A stretch of 55,111 nucleotides of DNA from Bacillus subtilis (GCF_008764245.1 NZ_VTQV01000021.1:1-55111), one strand, 5' to 3'. Numbered from the stretch's first letter, positions 11,339 through 19,920 are shown. Made by a program: numbers and translations. Notes: generated by a model from the letters alone, not told the origin.

Positions 11339-12703
11339 ATGATTGAAAGGATTCATATTTACCATACAAATGATATACATAGCCATTTTGAATATTGGCC
11401 AAGAATTCAATCGTTTTTACTAGAGAAACAAAAATTGCATCAGGCGGCTGGAGAGGAAGTTTTGCTATTTGATATTGGCGACTTCTCTGATCGCTGGCAT
11501 CCTTTCACAGAAGGAACAAGGGGGAAAGGGAATACCGAGTTGTTAAATGAGACGGGCTATCGGGCTGTGACGATTGGCAATAACGAAGGGATTACGTTCC
11601 CACACGAAGATCTAGCCGCATTATATAAAGAAGCTAAGTTTGATGTGCTTGTTGCGAATTTGTACGAAGCCGAACAAGTGCGTCCTGATTGGTGTCTCCC
11701 TTATAAAATATATGAAACAAGAAAAGGCACAAAAATTGGTGTAACGGCCGTGACGACTTATTATCAGAAATTATACAACCTTCTTGGTTGGGAGTTGACC
11801 GAGCCTTTTACAGAACTGGAAATACAATTGAATCGGATGAAGGAAGAAGCGGACATTCTGATCGTTCTGTCTCATTTAGGGATCCATGACGATAAAAAAT
11901 TAACGCAATTATTTCCGCAAATTGATCTTATATTGGGATCCCATACACATCATTATTTTATGGAAGGGGAAAAAGTAGATCATACGTTGATGGCAGCGGG
12001 GGGAAAACATGGCCGGTTTGTTGGGTATGTAGAGCTTCATGTTGATCATGAAGCTCAATCTATTCCTTTGCTTAAAGCGCGGCTGTTTGAATCTCAATTA
12101 TTGCCGGCTGTGCAGGATGAAGAGAAGGTCATTCAACATTTTATGGATAGGGGCAAAGCACAATTAGATGAGACCGTGGCGATTATAGATGAGCCGTTTT
12201 TCTATTCATGGAAGGAAATATCGGAGCTGGCTTTGTTGCTTTGCGATGCGGTACATGAATGGTGTGAAGCAGAATGCACCATCATTAACTCTGGTTTGGT
12301 GTTAGCGGACTTACAAAAGGGGAGAGTGACGAAGTTTCATTTGCATCAGATGCTTCCCCATCCGATTAATCCTTGTACTGTGGAGCTTTCAGGGGCAGAA
12401 TTAAAGGAAATCATTCTCGAAGCAGAAAGGGAAGATTGGCCAGAGGTTGAAGTGATTGGTCTTGGGTTTCGCGGAAAAGTAATGGGGAAATTTGTGTATC
12501 GTGGGATTGAGGTAGATAAAGAGAAGTTGCAAATCCAAATCAACGGAGAACCGATTGATTCAGAGCGGATGTATAAGCTGGGGACTGTGGATTTATTTAC
12601 GTTTGGAAAATATTTCCCCGGTATTAAACGCTCACCTGATAAAACCTATTTTATGCCGGAATTTCTACGTGACATCATGGCTTGGAAGTTGAAGCGTCTC
12701 TAG
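11339..12703 (+). CDS. yunD: Bifunctional metallophosphatase/5'-nucleotidase (YunD-like)
   Basis: 454 residues. The N-terminal calcineurin-like metallophosphatase part has HTNDIHSHFEYWPRI at 9-23, FDIGDFSD near 45, GNNEG near 80 and GSHTHHYF near 200. The C-terminal half has the 5'-nucleotidase domain (NSGLVLADLQKGRVT). No signal peptide, so cytoplasmic. It probably hydrolyses a nucleotide or nucleotide-sugar; the substrate is not fixed for YunD. GGAAG lies before the ATG. A dispersed repeat begins a few bases after its TAG. Confidence 0.9.
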   Translation: MIERIHIYHTNDIHSHFEYWPRIQSFLLEKQKLHQAAGEEVLLFDIGDFSDRWHPFTEGTRGKGNTELLNETGYRAVTIGNNEGITFPHEDLAALYKEAKFDVLVANLYEAEQVRPDWCLPYKIYETRKGTKIGVTAVTTYYQKLYNLLGWELTEPFTELEIQLNRMKEEADILIVLSHLGIHDDKKLTQLFPQIDLILGSHTHHYFMEGEKVDHTLMAAGGKHGRFVGYVELHVDHEAQSIPLLKARLFESQLLPAVQDEEKVIQHFMDRGKAQLDETVAIIDEPFFYSWKEISELALLLCDAVHEWCEAECTIINSGLVLADLQKGRVTKFHLHQMLPHPINPCTVELSGAELKEIILEAEREDWPEVEVIGLGFRGKVMGKFVYRGIEVDKEKLQIQINGEPIDSERMYKLGTVDLFTFGKYFPGIKRSPDKTYFMPEFLRDIMAWKLKRL

Positions 12704-12708
12704 GTAGG

Positions 12709-12804
12709 GAAAGCGCAAGTGCTCGTTTACAAGACATTGAAAAGCGAATGGATGCTGACTTACGCAAGCGGGCACCGAAAGTTTGCTAATCGCTGGAGCT
12801 AGAT
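12709..12804 (+). repeat. Dispersed repeat family A, internally deleted copy after yunD
   Basis: It begins AAAGCGCAAGTGC(T)CGTTTA and ends TTACGCAAGCGGGCACCGAAAGTTTGCTAATCGCTGGAGCT, matching the ends of full copies in reverse complement, with the central TAAAGGAAACAC part missing. It starts about 5 nt after the yunD stop codon in sense orientation. Confidence 0.8.
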
Positions 12805-12907
12805 CATGCATTAGTCATTTTCTTTCTTATCCTCTACGAGCGGACGGTATTTTGGGTTCAACTAATGCACGCTTTTCTCATACATATAACTATGAGAAGG
12901 GGTGATA

Positions 12908-13213
12908 ATGATGGTGTCGATTGAGCCAGTTATGATTGATGGTAAGACTTTTATCGCAACATCCGTGTCCTTGCCGAAAACAACCTTGCTGACGATTTCG
13001 AATGACAAGGGGTATATCATGTGCGGGGCGCTTGATGTTGGTTTGCTAAATGAGAAATTAGTAGATCGAAAAATAATCGCCGGGCGTGCAGTGGGCGTGA
13101 AGACGATTGATCAATTACTGCATGCCCCATTAGAATCCGTGACAATGGAAGCGGAAGCATTAGGGATTACAGCTGGGATGATTGGAAAAGATGCCTTATT
13201 AAAAATGTGTTAA
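12908..13213 (+). CDS. yunC: DUF1805 protein (YunC-like)
   Basis: 101 residues. The C-terminal half GYIMCGALDVGLLNEKL..RAVGVKTIDQLLHAPLESVT and the final ALLKMC recall B. subtilis YunC almost exactly. No catalytic motif is assigned to the family and function is unknown. Start: AAGGGGTGAT at 12897-12906 overlaps the initiation region; ATG at 12908 or 12911 both fit, GTG at 12902 does not. It sits between yunD and yunB as in B. subtilis. Confidence 0.9.
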   Translation: MMVSIEPVMIDGKTFIATSVSLPKTTLLTISNDKGYIMCGALDVGLLNEKLVDRKIIAGRAVGVKTIDQLLHAPLESVTMEAEALGITAGMIGKDALLKMC

Positions 13214-13287
13214 ATAGCTGAGAAAACTAGATGTATTTGCGCTAAATCCTTTCTCTTGTGCATATATTGACGAGAGGAGGGATTTCT

Positions 13288-14079
13288 TTGGCTCGATTCA
13301 AAGCAAAGTATAGACAACGGGGACCACTACCTTTTCGATATGTTTTATTGCTATCTTTTGTTTTCTTTGTTTTTTCAACCGTATTGGGATTGTGGATTGT
13401 CAATAAAGGAATTAAACCGACTTTAGTTAGTTATGCCGAATCCCAAACCGGAAAAATCGCCCCAATGGTTGTGACTAAGGCTGTTGAAGATGTCCTTCCC
13501 CAAGTGAAGGATCTCTCAGAAGTGACGGAAACGATTCCCGATGGGGCGGGGCAGACTTCGATTCAGTATCGAATGGATGTGCTCAATCAAATTCAAGCTG
13601 ATTTATCCAGAGAAATTCAATTCAATTTAAATGAAGCGGAGAGAGGGAATTTAGAAGATCTTGAAATGAAGACAGGCATTGAGATTGACTACGATAAATT
13701 GGATAAAGAAGAAGGAATTTCCTATTCTTTTCCAATAGGTCAAGCAACGAATAATGCTTTATTAGGAAATTTAGGACCGAAAATTCCGATTCGCTTTTCT
13801 GCGGTTGGGAATGTAAAAACAAATGCAGAGCATAAGGTAGAATATTACCCTATTAATAATACATTTATTACTGTCTATGTAGCTGTTGAAGTGAATGTGC
13901 AAATCATCATTCCATTTTCGACCGAAACAGCCGTGGTCAAACAGGATATACCTGTTGCGAAGGGATTCTATCGAGGAGATGTACCAGACTTTTACAACGG
14001 AAATGGTGGAGGAGTAAATCCTTCCATTCAATTGCCTGGATCAAATACACAGGGTCCTTTGCCAAAGCCAGCAGAGTAA
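13288..14079 (+). CDS. yunB: Sporulation protein YunB
   Basis: 263 residues. One membrane helix near 15-38 (YVLLLSFVFFVFSTVLGLWIV) is followed by a long extracellular or intermembrane domain. YunB in B. subtilis is a sigma-E-dependent protein needed for efficient sporulation. The C-terminus is rich in Gly, Asn and Pro (NGNGGGVNP, PGSNTQGPLPKP), a likely disordered tail. TTG at 13288 is chosen because GAGGAGG ends 7 nt before it; an in-frame GTG at 13258 has no site. A CATATATT box at 13260-13267 resembles a sigma-E -10 but no matching -35 is evident. Confidence 0.9.
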   Translation: MARFKAKYRQRGPLPFRYVLLLSFVFFVFSTVLGLWIVNKGIKPTLVSYAESQTGKIAPMVVTKAVEDVLPQVKDLSEVTETIPDGAGQTSIQYRMDVLNQIQADLSREIQFNLNEAERGNLEDLEMKTGIEIDYDKLDKEEGISYSFPIGQATNNALLGNLGPKIPIRFSAVGNVKTNAEHKVEYYPINNTFITVYVAVEVNVQIIIPFSTETAVVKQDIPVAKGFYRGDVPDFYNGNGGGVNPSIQLPGSNTQGPLPKPAE

Positions 14080-14137
14080 GTCCCCTACTGATTGCCAAAT
14101 AGTATGTTATAGTGCTATAATAAAGATCAAAATCAAA

Positions 14138-14192
14138 GGCTAAGTTCCAGACAACAGCTGCCACGCCTTTGTGACCTGCGTCCTGCAGGCCT
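14138..14192 (+). repeat. Hairpin repeat with GTCCT loop
   Basis: TGCCACGCCTTTGTGACCTGCGTCCTGCAGGC matches 27873-27903. The core CCTGC GTCCT GCAGG (14175-14189) is a 5-bp stem with a 5-nt loop. It lies just upstream of the lysine riboswitch. Confidence 0.75.
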
Positions 14193-14217
14193 AATTAAAT
14201 AAAACCTTATCAAATCG

Positions 14218-14400
14218 GATGAGGTAGAGGCGCAAAAGGAATCAGTAGGATGTGTGAGGATGACAACGATGAACACATGTGAAAGGTTCTTTTGCCGAAG
14301 TCAAACTTGTGTCAGCCAAGTTTTGATTGGTGTTGCTTTGAAAAAAGGTAACACTCTCATATTTGCACTGTTTTTGGCTAAATATGGGGAGCTACAGATC
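14218..14400 (+). ncRNA. Lysine riboswitch (L-box) aptamer
   Basis: Conserved L-box elements appear in order: GATGAGGTAGAGGCGC at the 5' side, ATCAGTAGGATG, GTGAGGATGACA, GTGAAAGG, the diagnostic TTGCCGAAGTC, and a 3' P1 strand GGGGAGCTACAGATC. P1 forms from GATGAGGTAG and CTACAGATC. A terminator follows at 14421-14456. In this class lysine binding favours the terminator, so the downstream transporter is made when lysine is scarce. Confidence 0.88.
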
Positions 14401-14420
14401 ACGATGGAGTTAACCCATAC

Positions 14421-14456
14421 AAGAGTAATGGTAGTCCTCTATCATTACTCTTTTTT
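14421..14456 (+). terminator. Riboswitch expression-platform terminator
   Basis: AAGAGTAATG and CATTACTCTT are perfect complements around a 12-nt loop, followed by TTTTTT, only 30 bp before the transporter start. The position and the aptamer upstream indicate attenuation. Confidence 0.88.
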
Positions 14457-14486
14457 ATTTTGTAGAAAAGAGGAGCACAACAAACA

Positions 14487-16052
14487 ATGGAACATTCTAT
14501 TTTATCGATTATCCCGCCGATTCTGGCGATTGTGATGGTGATTTTAACTAAAAGGGTTCTACTGTCCTTAGGTTCAGGTATTTTAGCGTCGGCTTTATTA
14601 TTGGGGAAAGGAAATATAATGGAGACTTTGCAGATACTATGGTCTGCTGTGAAGGGGATTTTTGTTGAGGCAGAAGGCTTAAACACATGGAATATTAATC
14701 TCATATTATTCTTACTGTTATTAGGCGTTATTACGGCTCTTATTAATATGACTGGTGGGAGCCGTGCTTTTGGTGAGTGGGCTACTACGAAAGTGAAGTC
14801 ACGCGCAGGGGCGCAATTATTAGCTGCATTTTTAGGCATTATTATTTTCATTGATGACTATTTCAATGCGTTAGCCGTTGGGCAGGTGGCGCGCCCGATT
14901 ACGGATCGTCATCATATATCGAGAGCTAAGCTTGCTTATATTATTGACTCGACGTCTGCGCCAATCTGTGTGATTTCACCGATTTCGAGCTGGGGCGCCT
15001 TTATTATTGGGATTATCGCAACGGTATTGGCCTCCCATGGTCTCACTGATCTATCGGCTTTTACCGCTTTTCTTGAGATGATTCCGATGAATTTGTATGT
15101 ATGGACAACCTTGCTTTTTGTTTTTATTATTGCGCTTCGTAATCTTGATTATGGAAGTATGAAAAAGCATGAGGAACGAGCAATTAAGACAGGGATTCCT
15201 TATGATCCGGATAAAACGATTGCGGGAGAAGCAAAAGAAAATTTGCCTGTAAGTGACAATGGGAAAGTTCGCGATTTAATCTGGCCGATTATTGCTCTGT
15301 TTGTAGGTACCCTTTCTGCGATTGCGATTAGTGGGTTGCATGAAACAACAGGAAAAGCAACCTTGATGGATATCTTCGGTAATGCGGATGTATCCCTTGC
15401 GTTAGTTGGTGGTGGTCTATTGGGATTGTTGGTTGGAGTGATTTCTTTTTACCGTCAAGTTTTTAAACATAGGGCTTTACAAGCAAATTGGATTGTTAAA
15501 GCTTTAAAATCGGGTGTACAGTCGATGATACCAGCGATTATGATTCTGCTGTTTGCCTGGGTGATTATTGATTTAATTGAACAATTAGGGACCGGTTTAT
15601 ATTTAGGTGGTTTGGTTGAAAAGTCAAATTTAAATCCGGTCTTTCTGCCCGTCATCTTATTTATCGGTGCGGCAGTAATGGCCTTTGCAACAGGGACATC
15701 ATGGGGTTCTTTTGGTATTTTACTGCCAATCGCTGGACAAATTATTGCGGTCACGGATATGGCTCTCTTCTTACCAGGTTTGGCTGCCGTTTTAGCAGGA
15801 GCTGTGATGGGGGATCATTGTTCACCTATTTCTGATACGACAATTTTATCGGCTACAGGCGCAGGATGTAATCTGATGGATCATGTGTTAACCCAGTTAC
15901 CTTACGCAATATCTGCCGCGATCATTTCTTGTATTGGTTATTTAGTGATTGGTTGGACAGAGAAAACCATATTTGGTTTACTCACAATAGGTATTTGCGT
16001 TTTTCTATTCTTTTTTGTTCTAGATCGTCGAAAAAAGAAGGTACAGGTATAG
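14487..16052 (+). CDS. lysW: NhaC-family transporter, probable lysine importer (LysW-type)
   Basis: 521 residues, about 12 membrane helices, NhaC/Na+:H+ antiporter superfamily. Family motifs are IIIFIDDYFNALAVGQVARPITDR near 120-145, SAPICVISPISSWGAFI near 155-172, ATGTSWGSFGILLPIAG and GDHCSPISDTTILSATGAG toward the C-terminus. Superfamily members exchange Na+ or H+ with organic solutes. Comparative work on L-box genes named such proteins LysW, predicted lysine transporters, and the riboswitch directly upstream argues for lysine here. AGGAG is 11 nt before the ATG. Specificity is an inference from regulation. Confidence 0.88.
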   Translation: MEHSILSIIPPILAIVMVILTKRVLLSLGSGILASALLLGKGNIMETLQILWSAVKGIFVEAEGLNTWNINLILFLLLLGVITALINMTGGSRAFGEWATTKVKSRAGAQLLAAFLGIIIFIDDYFNALAVGQVARPITDRHHISRAKLAYIIDSTSAPICVISPISSWGAFIIGIIATVLASHGLTDLSAFTAFLEMIPMNLYVWTTLLFVFIIALRNLDYGSMKKHEERAIKTGIPYDPDKTIAGEAKENLPVSDNGKVRDLIWPIIALFVGTLSAIAISGLHETTGKATLMDIFGNADVSLALVGGGLLGLLVGVISFYRQVFKHRALQANWIVKALKSGVQSMIPAIMILLFAWVIIDLIEQLGTGLYLGGLVEKSNLNPVFLPVILFIGAAVMAFATGTSWGSFGILLPIAGQIIAVTDMALFLPGLAAVLAGAVMGDHCSPISDTTILSATGAGCNLMDHVLTQLPYAISAAIISCIGYLVIGWTEKTIFGLLTIGICVFLFFFVLDRRKKKVQV

Positions 16053-16066
16053 AGGTCGCAAAAAGA

Positions 16067-16099
16067 AGAGGAGTTGGGGATGAATTTCCAAACTCCTCT
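16067..16099. terminator. Bidirectional terminator between lysW and lytH
   Basis: AGAGGAGTT (16067-16075) pairs with AACTCCTCT (16090-16098) with an inner GGGG/TTCC extension. On the minus strand a TTCTTTTT run follows, so it mainly serves lytH. Confidence 0.65.
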
Positions 16100-17081
16100 A
16101 TTGATTCTTATTGGAAGAACGTTCCCACATTTTTAAATGAGGAAAAGGATCAAAGGACCATTCACGAATGCCATTATCTTTGTACATACCGAAATGAAGA
16201 TGAGGGGGGAATTTGCCGGCCGTTCCAGGTGGTCCATAACCGGAGCTGCCAACACTTCCGATCACATCACCAGGTTTCACGACATCACCAATTTTTAAAT
16301 CTTTGGAAAAACCATTTAAGTGAGCGTAGTAGTGGTACGTATTATTTAAATCACGAATGCCAACGCGCCAGCCTCCATATTTATTCCAGCCTTTCAATTC
16401 GACTACACCATAGGCAACAGCGCGTACAGGGGTTCCATATCCTGCGAAAATATCGGTTCCTTCATGGATTCTTCTCCCACCCCAACCACGGCGGTCCCCC
16501 CATGTGTTTTTATAGGTGTAGTTATAGCCTTTCGGAAGAGGAAAGGCCTTTTCACTTAAATCCACTTGCCCAAATGTTCGGTAAATTTTGGCGTTCGTCA
16601 TGATTGAACGAACGGTTTGGTCTCTTTTGTAATAATCCCAAAGAGCGAGTCGAAAAGATTGATCATCCACCCCATATGCACGCAAATATTGTGCTAATGT
16701 ATAAAGCAAATCTTCTCCATTGGTTTGATCGATTTTTCCATCGCCATTCCCATCTTTCCCGATGCCACCGAATAATGCGATTGTGAATGGGTTGGTATCT
16801 TTTGGGTTAGGATTAAGCGGGCCAGCCCACTGCTCAGGTGGAACATAATAGCCGATGATCGCCGGAGGATCAGGTAAATCCTTTCGTACATCCCGAATAC
16901 TTCTTTCAAACTGGTCAATAGCCGCAAGATAATACCAGGGGATAGACGTAAGAGCTTCGGTTTTTTTGTATAAATCCATTCGCTTCCTATAGATTTCTTC
17001 TTGACTTAATTCCTTGGCATGAACTCCTTCGAAGCTAAAAAATAGAAAGAAGAAGAGGATCCAAGGGATGATTTTTTTCAA
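16098..17081 (-). CDS. lytH: L-Ala-D-Glu endopeptidase LytH (M23 family)
   Basis: 327 residues. A secretion signal (KKIIPWILFFFLFFSFEGVHA) is followed by a long N-terminal part and a C-terminal M23 metallopeptidase domain. Zinc-site motifs are HEGTDIFA near 230, and HLHFG near 300, with VGIRDLNNTYHYYAHLNG between. In B. subtilis LytH (YunA) trims spore cortex peptides and is sigma-K controlled. TTG at 17081 is chosen because AGGAGG lies 7 nt upstream; a GTG seven codons earlier lacks a site. lipA, the usual neighbour in B. subtilis, is missing here. Confidence 0.9.
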   Translation of the reverse strand: MKKIIPWILFFFLFFSFEGVHAKELSQEEIYRKRMDLYKKTEALTSIPWYYLAAIDQFERSIRDVRKDLPDPPAIIGYYVPPEQWAGPLNPNPKDTNPFTIALFGGIGKDGNGDGKIDQTNGEDLLYTLAQYLRAYGVDDQSFRLALWDYYKRDQTVRSIMTNAKIYRTFGQVDLSEKAFPLPKGYNYTYKNTWGDRRGWGGRRIHEGTDIFAGYGTPVRAVAYGVVELKGWNKYGGWRVGIRDLNNTYHYYAHLNGFSKDLKIGDVVKPGDVIGSVGSSGYGPPGTAGKFPPHLHFGMYKDNGIREWSFDPFPHLKMWERSSNKNQ

Positions 17082-17105
17082 ATGATGCCCTCCTTTCACC
17101 AATGG

Positions 17106-17126
17106 CTAGGGGGAATCACCCCCTAG
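17106..17126. other. Perfect hairpin between the spore lipoprotein gene and lytH
   Basis: CTAGGGGG and CCCCCTAG around five bases. There is no T run, so it may stabilise or process the transcript rather than end it. Confidence 0.45.
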
Positions 17127-17140
17127 ATTAAAATGTAGCG

Positions 17141-17806
17141 CTATTGATTGTCACGATCGTATTGTTGTTTGTATTTTGTTTTATCTACATGATCATTTAT
17201 TTCACCGTTCTTTTCACCATTCGCGTTTTCCCCCTCACCTAATGCTCGACCTTGAGGAGAACGTTCGAGCATACGATCGACCACCATTTTAACGGTGCGG
17301 TCTTTATCAGGTGATTGTGTTGTCATGGAGCCGATATTTTCAACATCTTGTCTCAATTTGGGGTCATCTGTTACATAAACGTGATACCAGCGTGGAACAT
17401 AATTTAAGACTGATTTTTTCACTTGATCAGCTGTTTCAAAGCGGCCTTTTTCGTCATTTGCGTCTGTTGTATAAGCAACCAAGATTTCTTGATCAGTTAC
17501 AATCACACTAGCATCTGATACATGCGGCAAGACCACAAGTAATTCACTAATATGAAGGGCTGCTTTCTCACGATCCATCCATTGAATGGGTTTCGCATCC
17601 TTTGGGTTATTGGGAGTTGGGCTTTTTACCTGACGAACAAAGCCAAATTGTTCATCAGAGGCCTCTTCGTTATAGACATCAGCTTGTTCCTCTTTATTAA
17701 TAGAATTTCCACTTTTTGGGTAGAAATCATCATTTTCCGCAACATTATTCCCTCCACATGCTGCAAGGCTGGCAGTTAAAAGGATAAGCGACCATTTTGC
17801 TTTCAT
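17141..17806 (-). CDS. yutC: Sporulation lipoprotein, YhcN/YlaJ family (YutC-like)
   Basis: 221 residues. A lipoprotein signal ends in LAAC with the lipidated Cys17. The middle part (REKAALHISELLVVLPHVSDASVIVTDQEILVAYTT) is the YhcN/YlaJ domain: such proteins are found in spore membranes and affect germination or outgrowth. The N- and C-terminal parts are acidic and low-complexity (NGEKNGEINDH). It lies upstream of lytH on the same strand, a spore-gene pair. GGAGG precedes the ATG. Function is known only in general terms. Confidence 0.85.
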   Translation of the reverse strand: MKAKWSLILLTASLAACGGNNVAENDDFYPKSGNSINKEEQADVYNEEASDEQFGFVRQVKSPTPNNPKDAKPIQWMDREKAALHISELLVVLPHVSDASVIVTDQEILVAYTTDANDEKGRFETADQVKKSVLNYVPRWYHVYVTDDPKLRQDVENIGSMTTQSPDKDRTVKMVVDRMLERSPQGRALGEGENANGEKNGEINDHVDKTKYKQQYDRDNQ

Positions 17807-17919
17807 TTAAACACCTCCTTATCTGTTAGCCTGCTCAGAAAATATATTTTTTTCTTAGTAATTGTTGGGGATTACGCTATAATCAAGGATAGAAAGTTTA
17901 TTTTGTGGAGGGACATAGC

Positions 17920-18195
17920 GTGCTTATAATGAATAATCGGAAATATGAGTTGATTAGCGAATTCCGCGATGGGTTTCAGGAAGAGGCCTTTAAAGAGCGA
18001 TTTAGTGATATATTAACGAAGTATGATTTTATTGTCGGAGATTGGGGATATGGCCAGTTGCGGTTAAAAGGCTTTTTCTCTGATCAAAATCAAAAAGCGA
18101 GTCACGATAGTAAAATTGGTTCCTTGTACGAATATCTTTATGAGTATTGTAATTTTGGTTGTGCTTATTTTGTGTTGAAAAAAGTGGATAATTAA
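17920..18195 (+). CDS. yutD: DUF1027 protein (YutD-like)
   Basis: 91 residues, no membrane helix. Key segments are FKERFSDILTKYDFIVGDWGYGQLRLKGF at about 25-53 and the C-terminal YLYEYCNFGCAYFVLKK with two cysteines. This matches my memory of the YutD family, of unknown function. GTG at 17920 has GGAGGG 7 nt upstream; a GTG at 17905 overlaps that site. A dispersed-repeat fragment begins directly after its TAA. Confidence 0.8.
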   Translation: MLIMNNRKYELISEFRDGFQEEAFKERFSDILTKYDFIVGDWGYGQLRLKGFFSDQNQKASHDSKIGSLYEYLYEYCNFGCAYFVLKKVDN

Positions 18196-18221
18196 GAAAA
18201 GCGCAAGCGCCCGTTTAGCGA
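18196..18221 (+). repeat. Dispersed repeat family A, short 5' end fragment after yutD
   Basis: GAAAAGCGCAAGCGCCCGTT and TAGCGAC equal the first 25 bases of the full copies. The fragment starts 1 nt after the yutD stop codon, in sense orientation. Confidence 0.75.
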
Positions 18222-18225
18222 CAAT

Positions 18226-18265
18226 AAAAGTGGGGTGACCCACATCATCATGTGGGCCCACTTTT
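18226..18265. terminator. Bidirectional terminator between yutD and the DUF3905-like gene
   Basis: AAAAGTGGG..CCCACAT and ATGTGGG..CCACTTTT form a long near-perfect hairpin at the meeting point of two converging genes. Confidence 0.8.
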
Positions 18266-18269
18266 CTAA

Positions 18270-18578
18270 TCAACTATCTTCATATGGTGTTTGCGTGTCC
18301 GTATCAGGGTCATCATGGGTTGGATGGGCACCTGGAAATTGACGTGGGAGATTTTGATGCATTGATTTAAATTCATAGTTAAAAGCACTGTATTTTCGTT
18401 GCCCCTTTTTCCAAGGGGTTGATTTGTTTTCAACAGGTGTATCTTTTCCTTCTGGTGCTCCATATCCCCCTTCTGGGAATTCCTCTGCTGTAAGGAAATT
18501 TTGCTGTGTCTCCACATTCGAGACATCCGTATAAGGTATCCCTGTGATGTCATCTTTTTCACGATCTTTCGCTGCCAA
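18270..18578 (-). CDS. Small acidic hydrophilic protein, DUF3905-like
   Basis: 102 residues, no membrane helix, rich in Asp, Glu, Pro and Thr. The segments DDITGIPYTDVSNVETQ, FPEGGYGAPEGKDTPVENKSTPWKKGQRKYSAF and LPRQFPGAHPTHDDP recall a Bacillus family of cytosolic proteins of unknown role, which I believe is DUF3905. TTG at 18578 fits a GGTGG site 9 nt upstream; an earlier TTG at 18587 touches the site. Neighbours suggest, but do not prove, a spore-related role. Confidence 0.65.
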   Translation of the reverse strand: MAAKDREKDDITGIPYTDVSNVETQQNFLTAEEFPEGGYGAPEGKDTPVENKSTPWKKGQRKYSAFNYEFKSMHQNLPRQFPGAHPTHDDPDTDTQTPYEDS

Positions 18579-18680
18579 GTGTTTCAACCACCTTTCTTAG
18601 TTATTAAGAATAGATTCCCCCAATGTTTTTAGGACATTCATATGCTAAAATAAGAAGAGTACAATCAGGAGGGAAAAGGG

Positions 18681-19118
18681 ATGTATTTTGTTGATCGTGA
18701 AAAGATAGAAGAACGTCTCCAATTTATGGAAAAGCAATTGGAATTATTGAAATCCCAACAACATTGGGAAACGGATTTTGAAAAAGCTGCTTTAGAGCGA
18801 TTCGCCCATACGATCATTGAAGCGATATTAGATACAGGAAATGCGATGATTGATGGTTTTATTATGAGGGACCCAGGCAGTTATGAGGATATTGTCGATA
18901 TTTTAACAGATGAGCAGGTGATCACTTCTGCTTTCTCGAGAATACTAAAAGACGTGATTGGCTGTCGGAAAATGCTCGTTCAGCAATATGAAGCAGTGGA
19001 TCATAATCTGATCATCGAAAAAATTGTTCAGCAAGGGGAACAGTTAGCGACTTTTCCTGACGCAATTCGAAATTATTTAGTTCATGAATTAGGTCCAGTT
19101 TCCGCATTTAAAAAATGA
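18681..19118 (+). CDS. yutE: DUF86/HepT-like protein (YutE-like)
   Basis: 145 residues, all-alpha HepT fold. The characteristic region is ERFAHTIIEAILDTGNAMIDGFIMRDPGSYEDI. HepT toxins use an R-x4-6-H motif; here the site reads CRKMLVQQY, with Gln where the His is expected, and there is no MntA-type nucleotidyltransferase next door. B. subtilis YutE shares this form by recall. It is therefore probably not an active HepT RNase. AGGAGGG precedes the ATG at 18681. Confidence 0.85.
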   Translation: MYFVDREKIEERLQFMEKQLELLKSQQHWETDFEKAALERFAHTIIEAILDTGNAMIDGFIMRDPGSYEDIVDILTDEQVITSAFSRILKDVIGCRKMLVQQYEAVDHNLIIEKIVQQGEQLATFPDAIRNYLVHELGPVSAFKK

Positions 19119-19148
19119 TGTGGGGTTAGGAGAAAAGGAGTTTTTACT

Positions 19149-19916
19149 TTGAAAAATTATGATGGATATTTAATCGATCTTGACGGTACCATGTATCGAG
19201 GATTAGAAAAAATAGAGGAAGCTTTACAGTTTGTGGAAGAATTAAAGGGGCGAGGGATTCCATATTTATTTGTGACGAATAATTCCTCGAAGCGTCCTGA
19301 ACAAGTTGCCCAAGTGCTAGAAGATTTCGGCTTGGAAACAAAGAAGGAGCAAGTATTTACAACATCGATGGCAACAGCGAATTTTTTGCATGAGAAAAAG
19401 CCAGGAGCTTCTGTGTATGCGATTGGGGGAGAAGGGCTGCAATCCGCCTTGACGGAAAAAGGTTTCGATTTGGTTGATGAAGAGCCTGATGCGGTCGTCA
19501 TTGGGTTAGATCGAGACATTACATATGAGAAATTAGCGAAGGCTTGTTTAGCCGTTCGAAATGGGGCGATGTTTATTTCTACGAATGGAGATATTGCGTT
19601 GCCCACTGAACGCGGTTTTCTTCCTGGAAATGGCGCCTTAACTGCTGTTATTACTGTTTCTACACAAACAGAGCCGATTTTTATTGGGAAGCCACAAGCG
19701 ATTATTGTGGAGCAGGCGCTAACGGAACTAGGAACAAGCAAGGAAGCCACTTTGATGGTGGGAGACAATTATGATACAGACATCTTGGCGGGGATTCAAG
19801 CGGGCTTAGATACGCTTCTCGTTCATACAGGTGTCACCACCAGAGAAATGCTAGTTGAAAAAATGGTCCAACCAACCTATGTGCTTGATTCGTTAGCAGA
19901 ATGGAGATTTAAATAG
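19149..19916 (+). CDS. yutF: HAD-family phosphatase, NagD-like (YutF)
   Basis: 255 residues. HAD motif I is DLDGTMYRG at about 9-17, motif II VTNNSS near 43, motif III Lys in FIGKPQ near 180, and motif IV MVGDNYDTDILAG near 204. This is the NagD/p-nitrophenyl-phosphatase subgroup, cytoplasmic, acting on small phosphate esters. TTG start with AAGGAG 8 nt upstream. It follows yutE closely, as in B. subtilis. Confidence 0.92.
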   Translation: MKNYDGYLIDLDGTMYRGLEKIEEALQFVEELKGRGIPYLFVTNNSSKRPEQVAQVLEDFGLETKKEQVFTTSMATANFLHEKKPGASVYAIGGEGLQSALTEKGFDLVDEEPDAVVIGLDRDITYEKLAKACLAVRNGAMFISTNGDIALPTERGFLPGNGALTAVITVSTQTEPIFIGKPQAIIVEQALTELGTSKEATLMVGDNYDTDILAGIQAGLDTLLVHTGVTTREMLVEKMVQPTYVLDSLAEWRFK

Positions 19917-19920
19917 AAAA

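Noticed and set aside
14254-14535. 93-codon open frame over the riboswitch
   Set aside because: It runs through the L-box aptamer and terminator, with no family resemblance.
19157-19768. 203-codon open frame on the minus strand opposite yutF
   Set aside because: Shadow of yutF; the plus strand has HAD motifs and a ribosome site.
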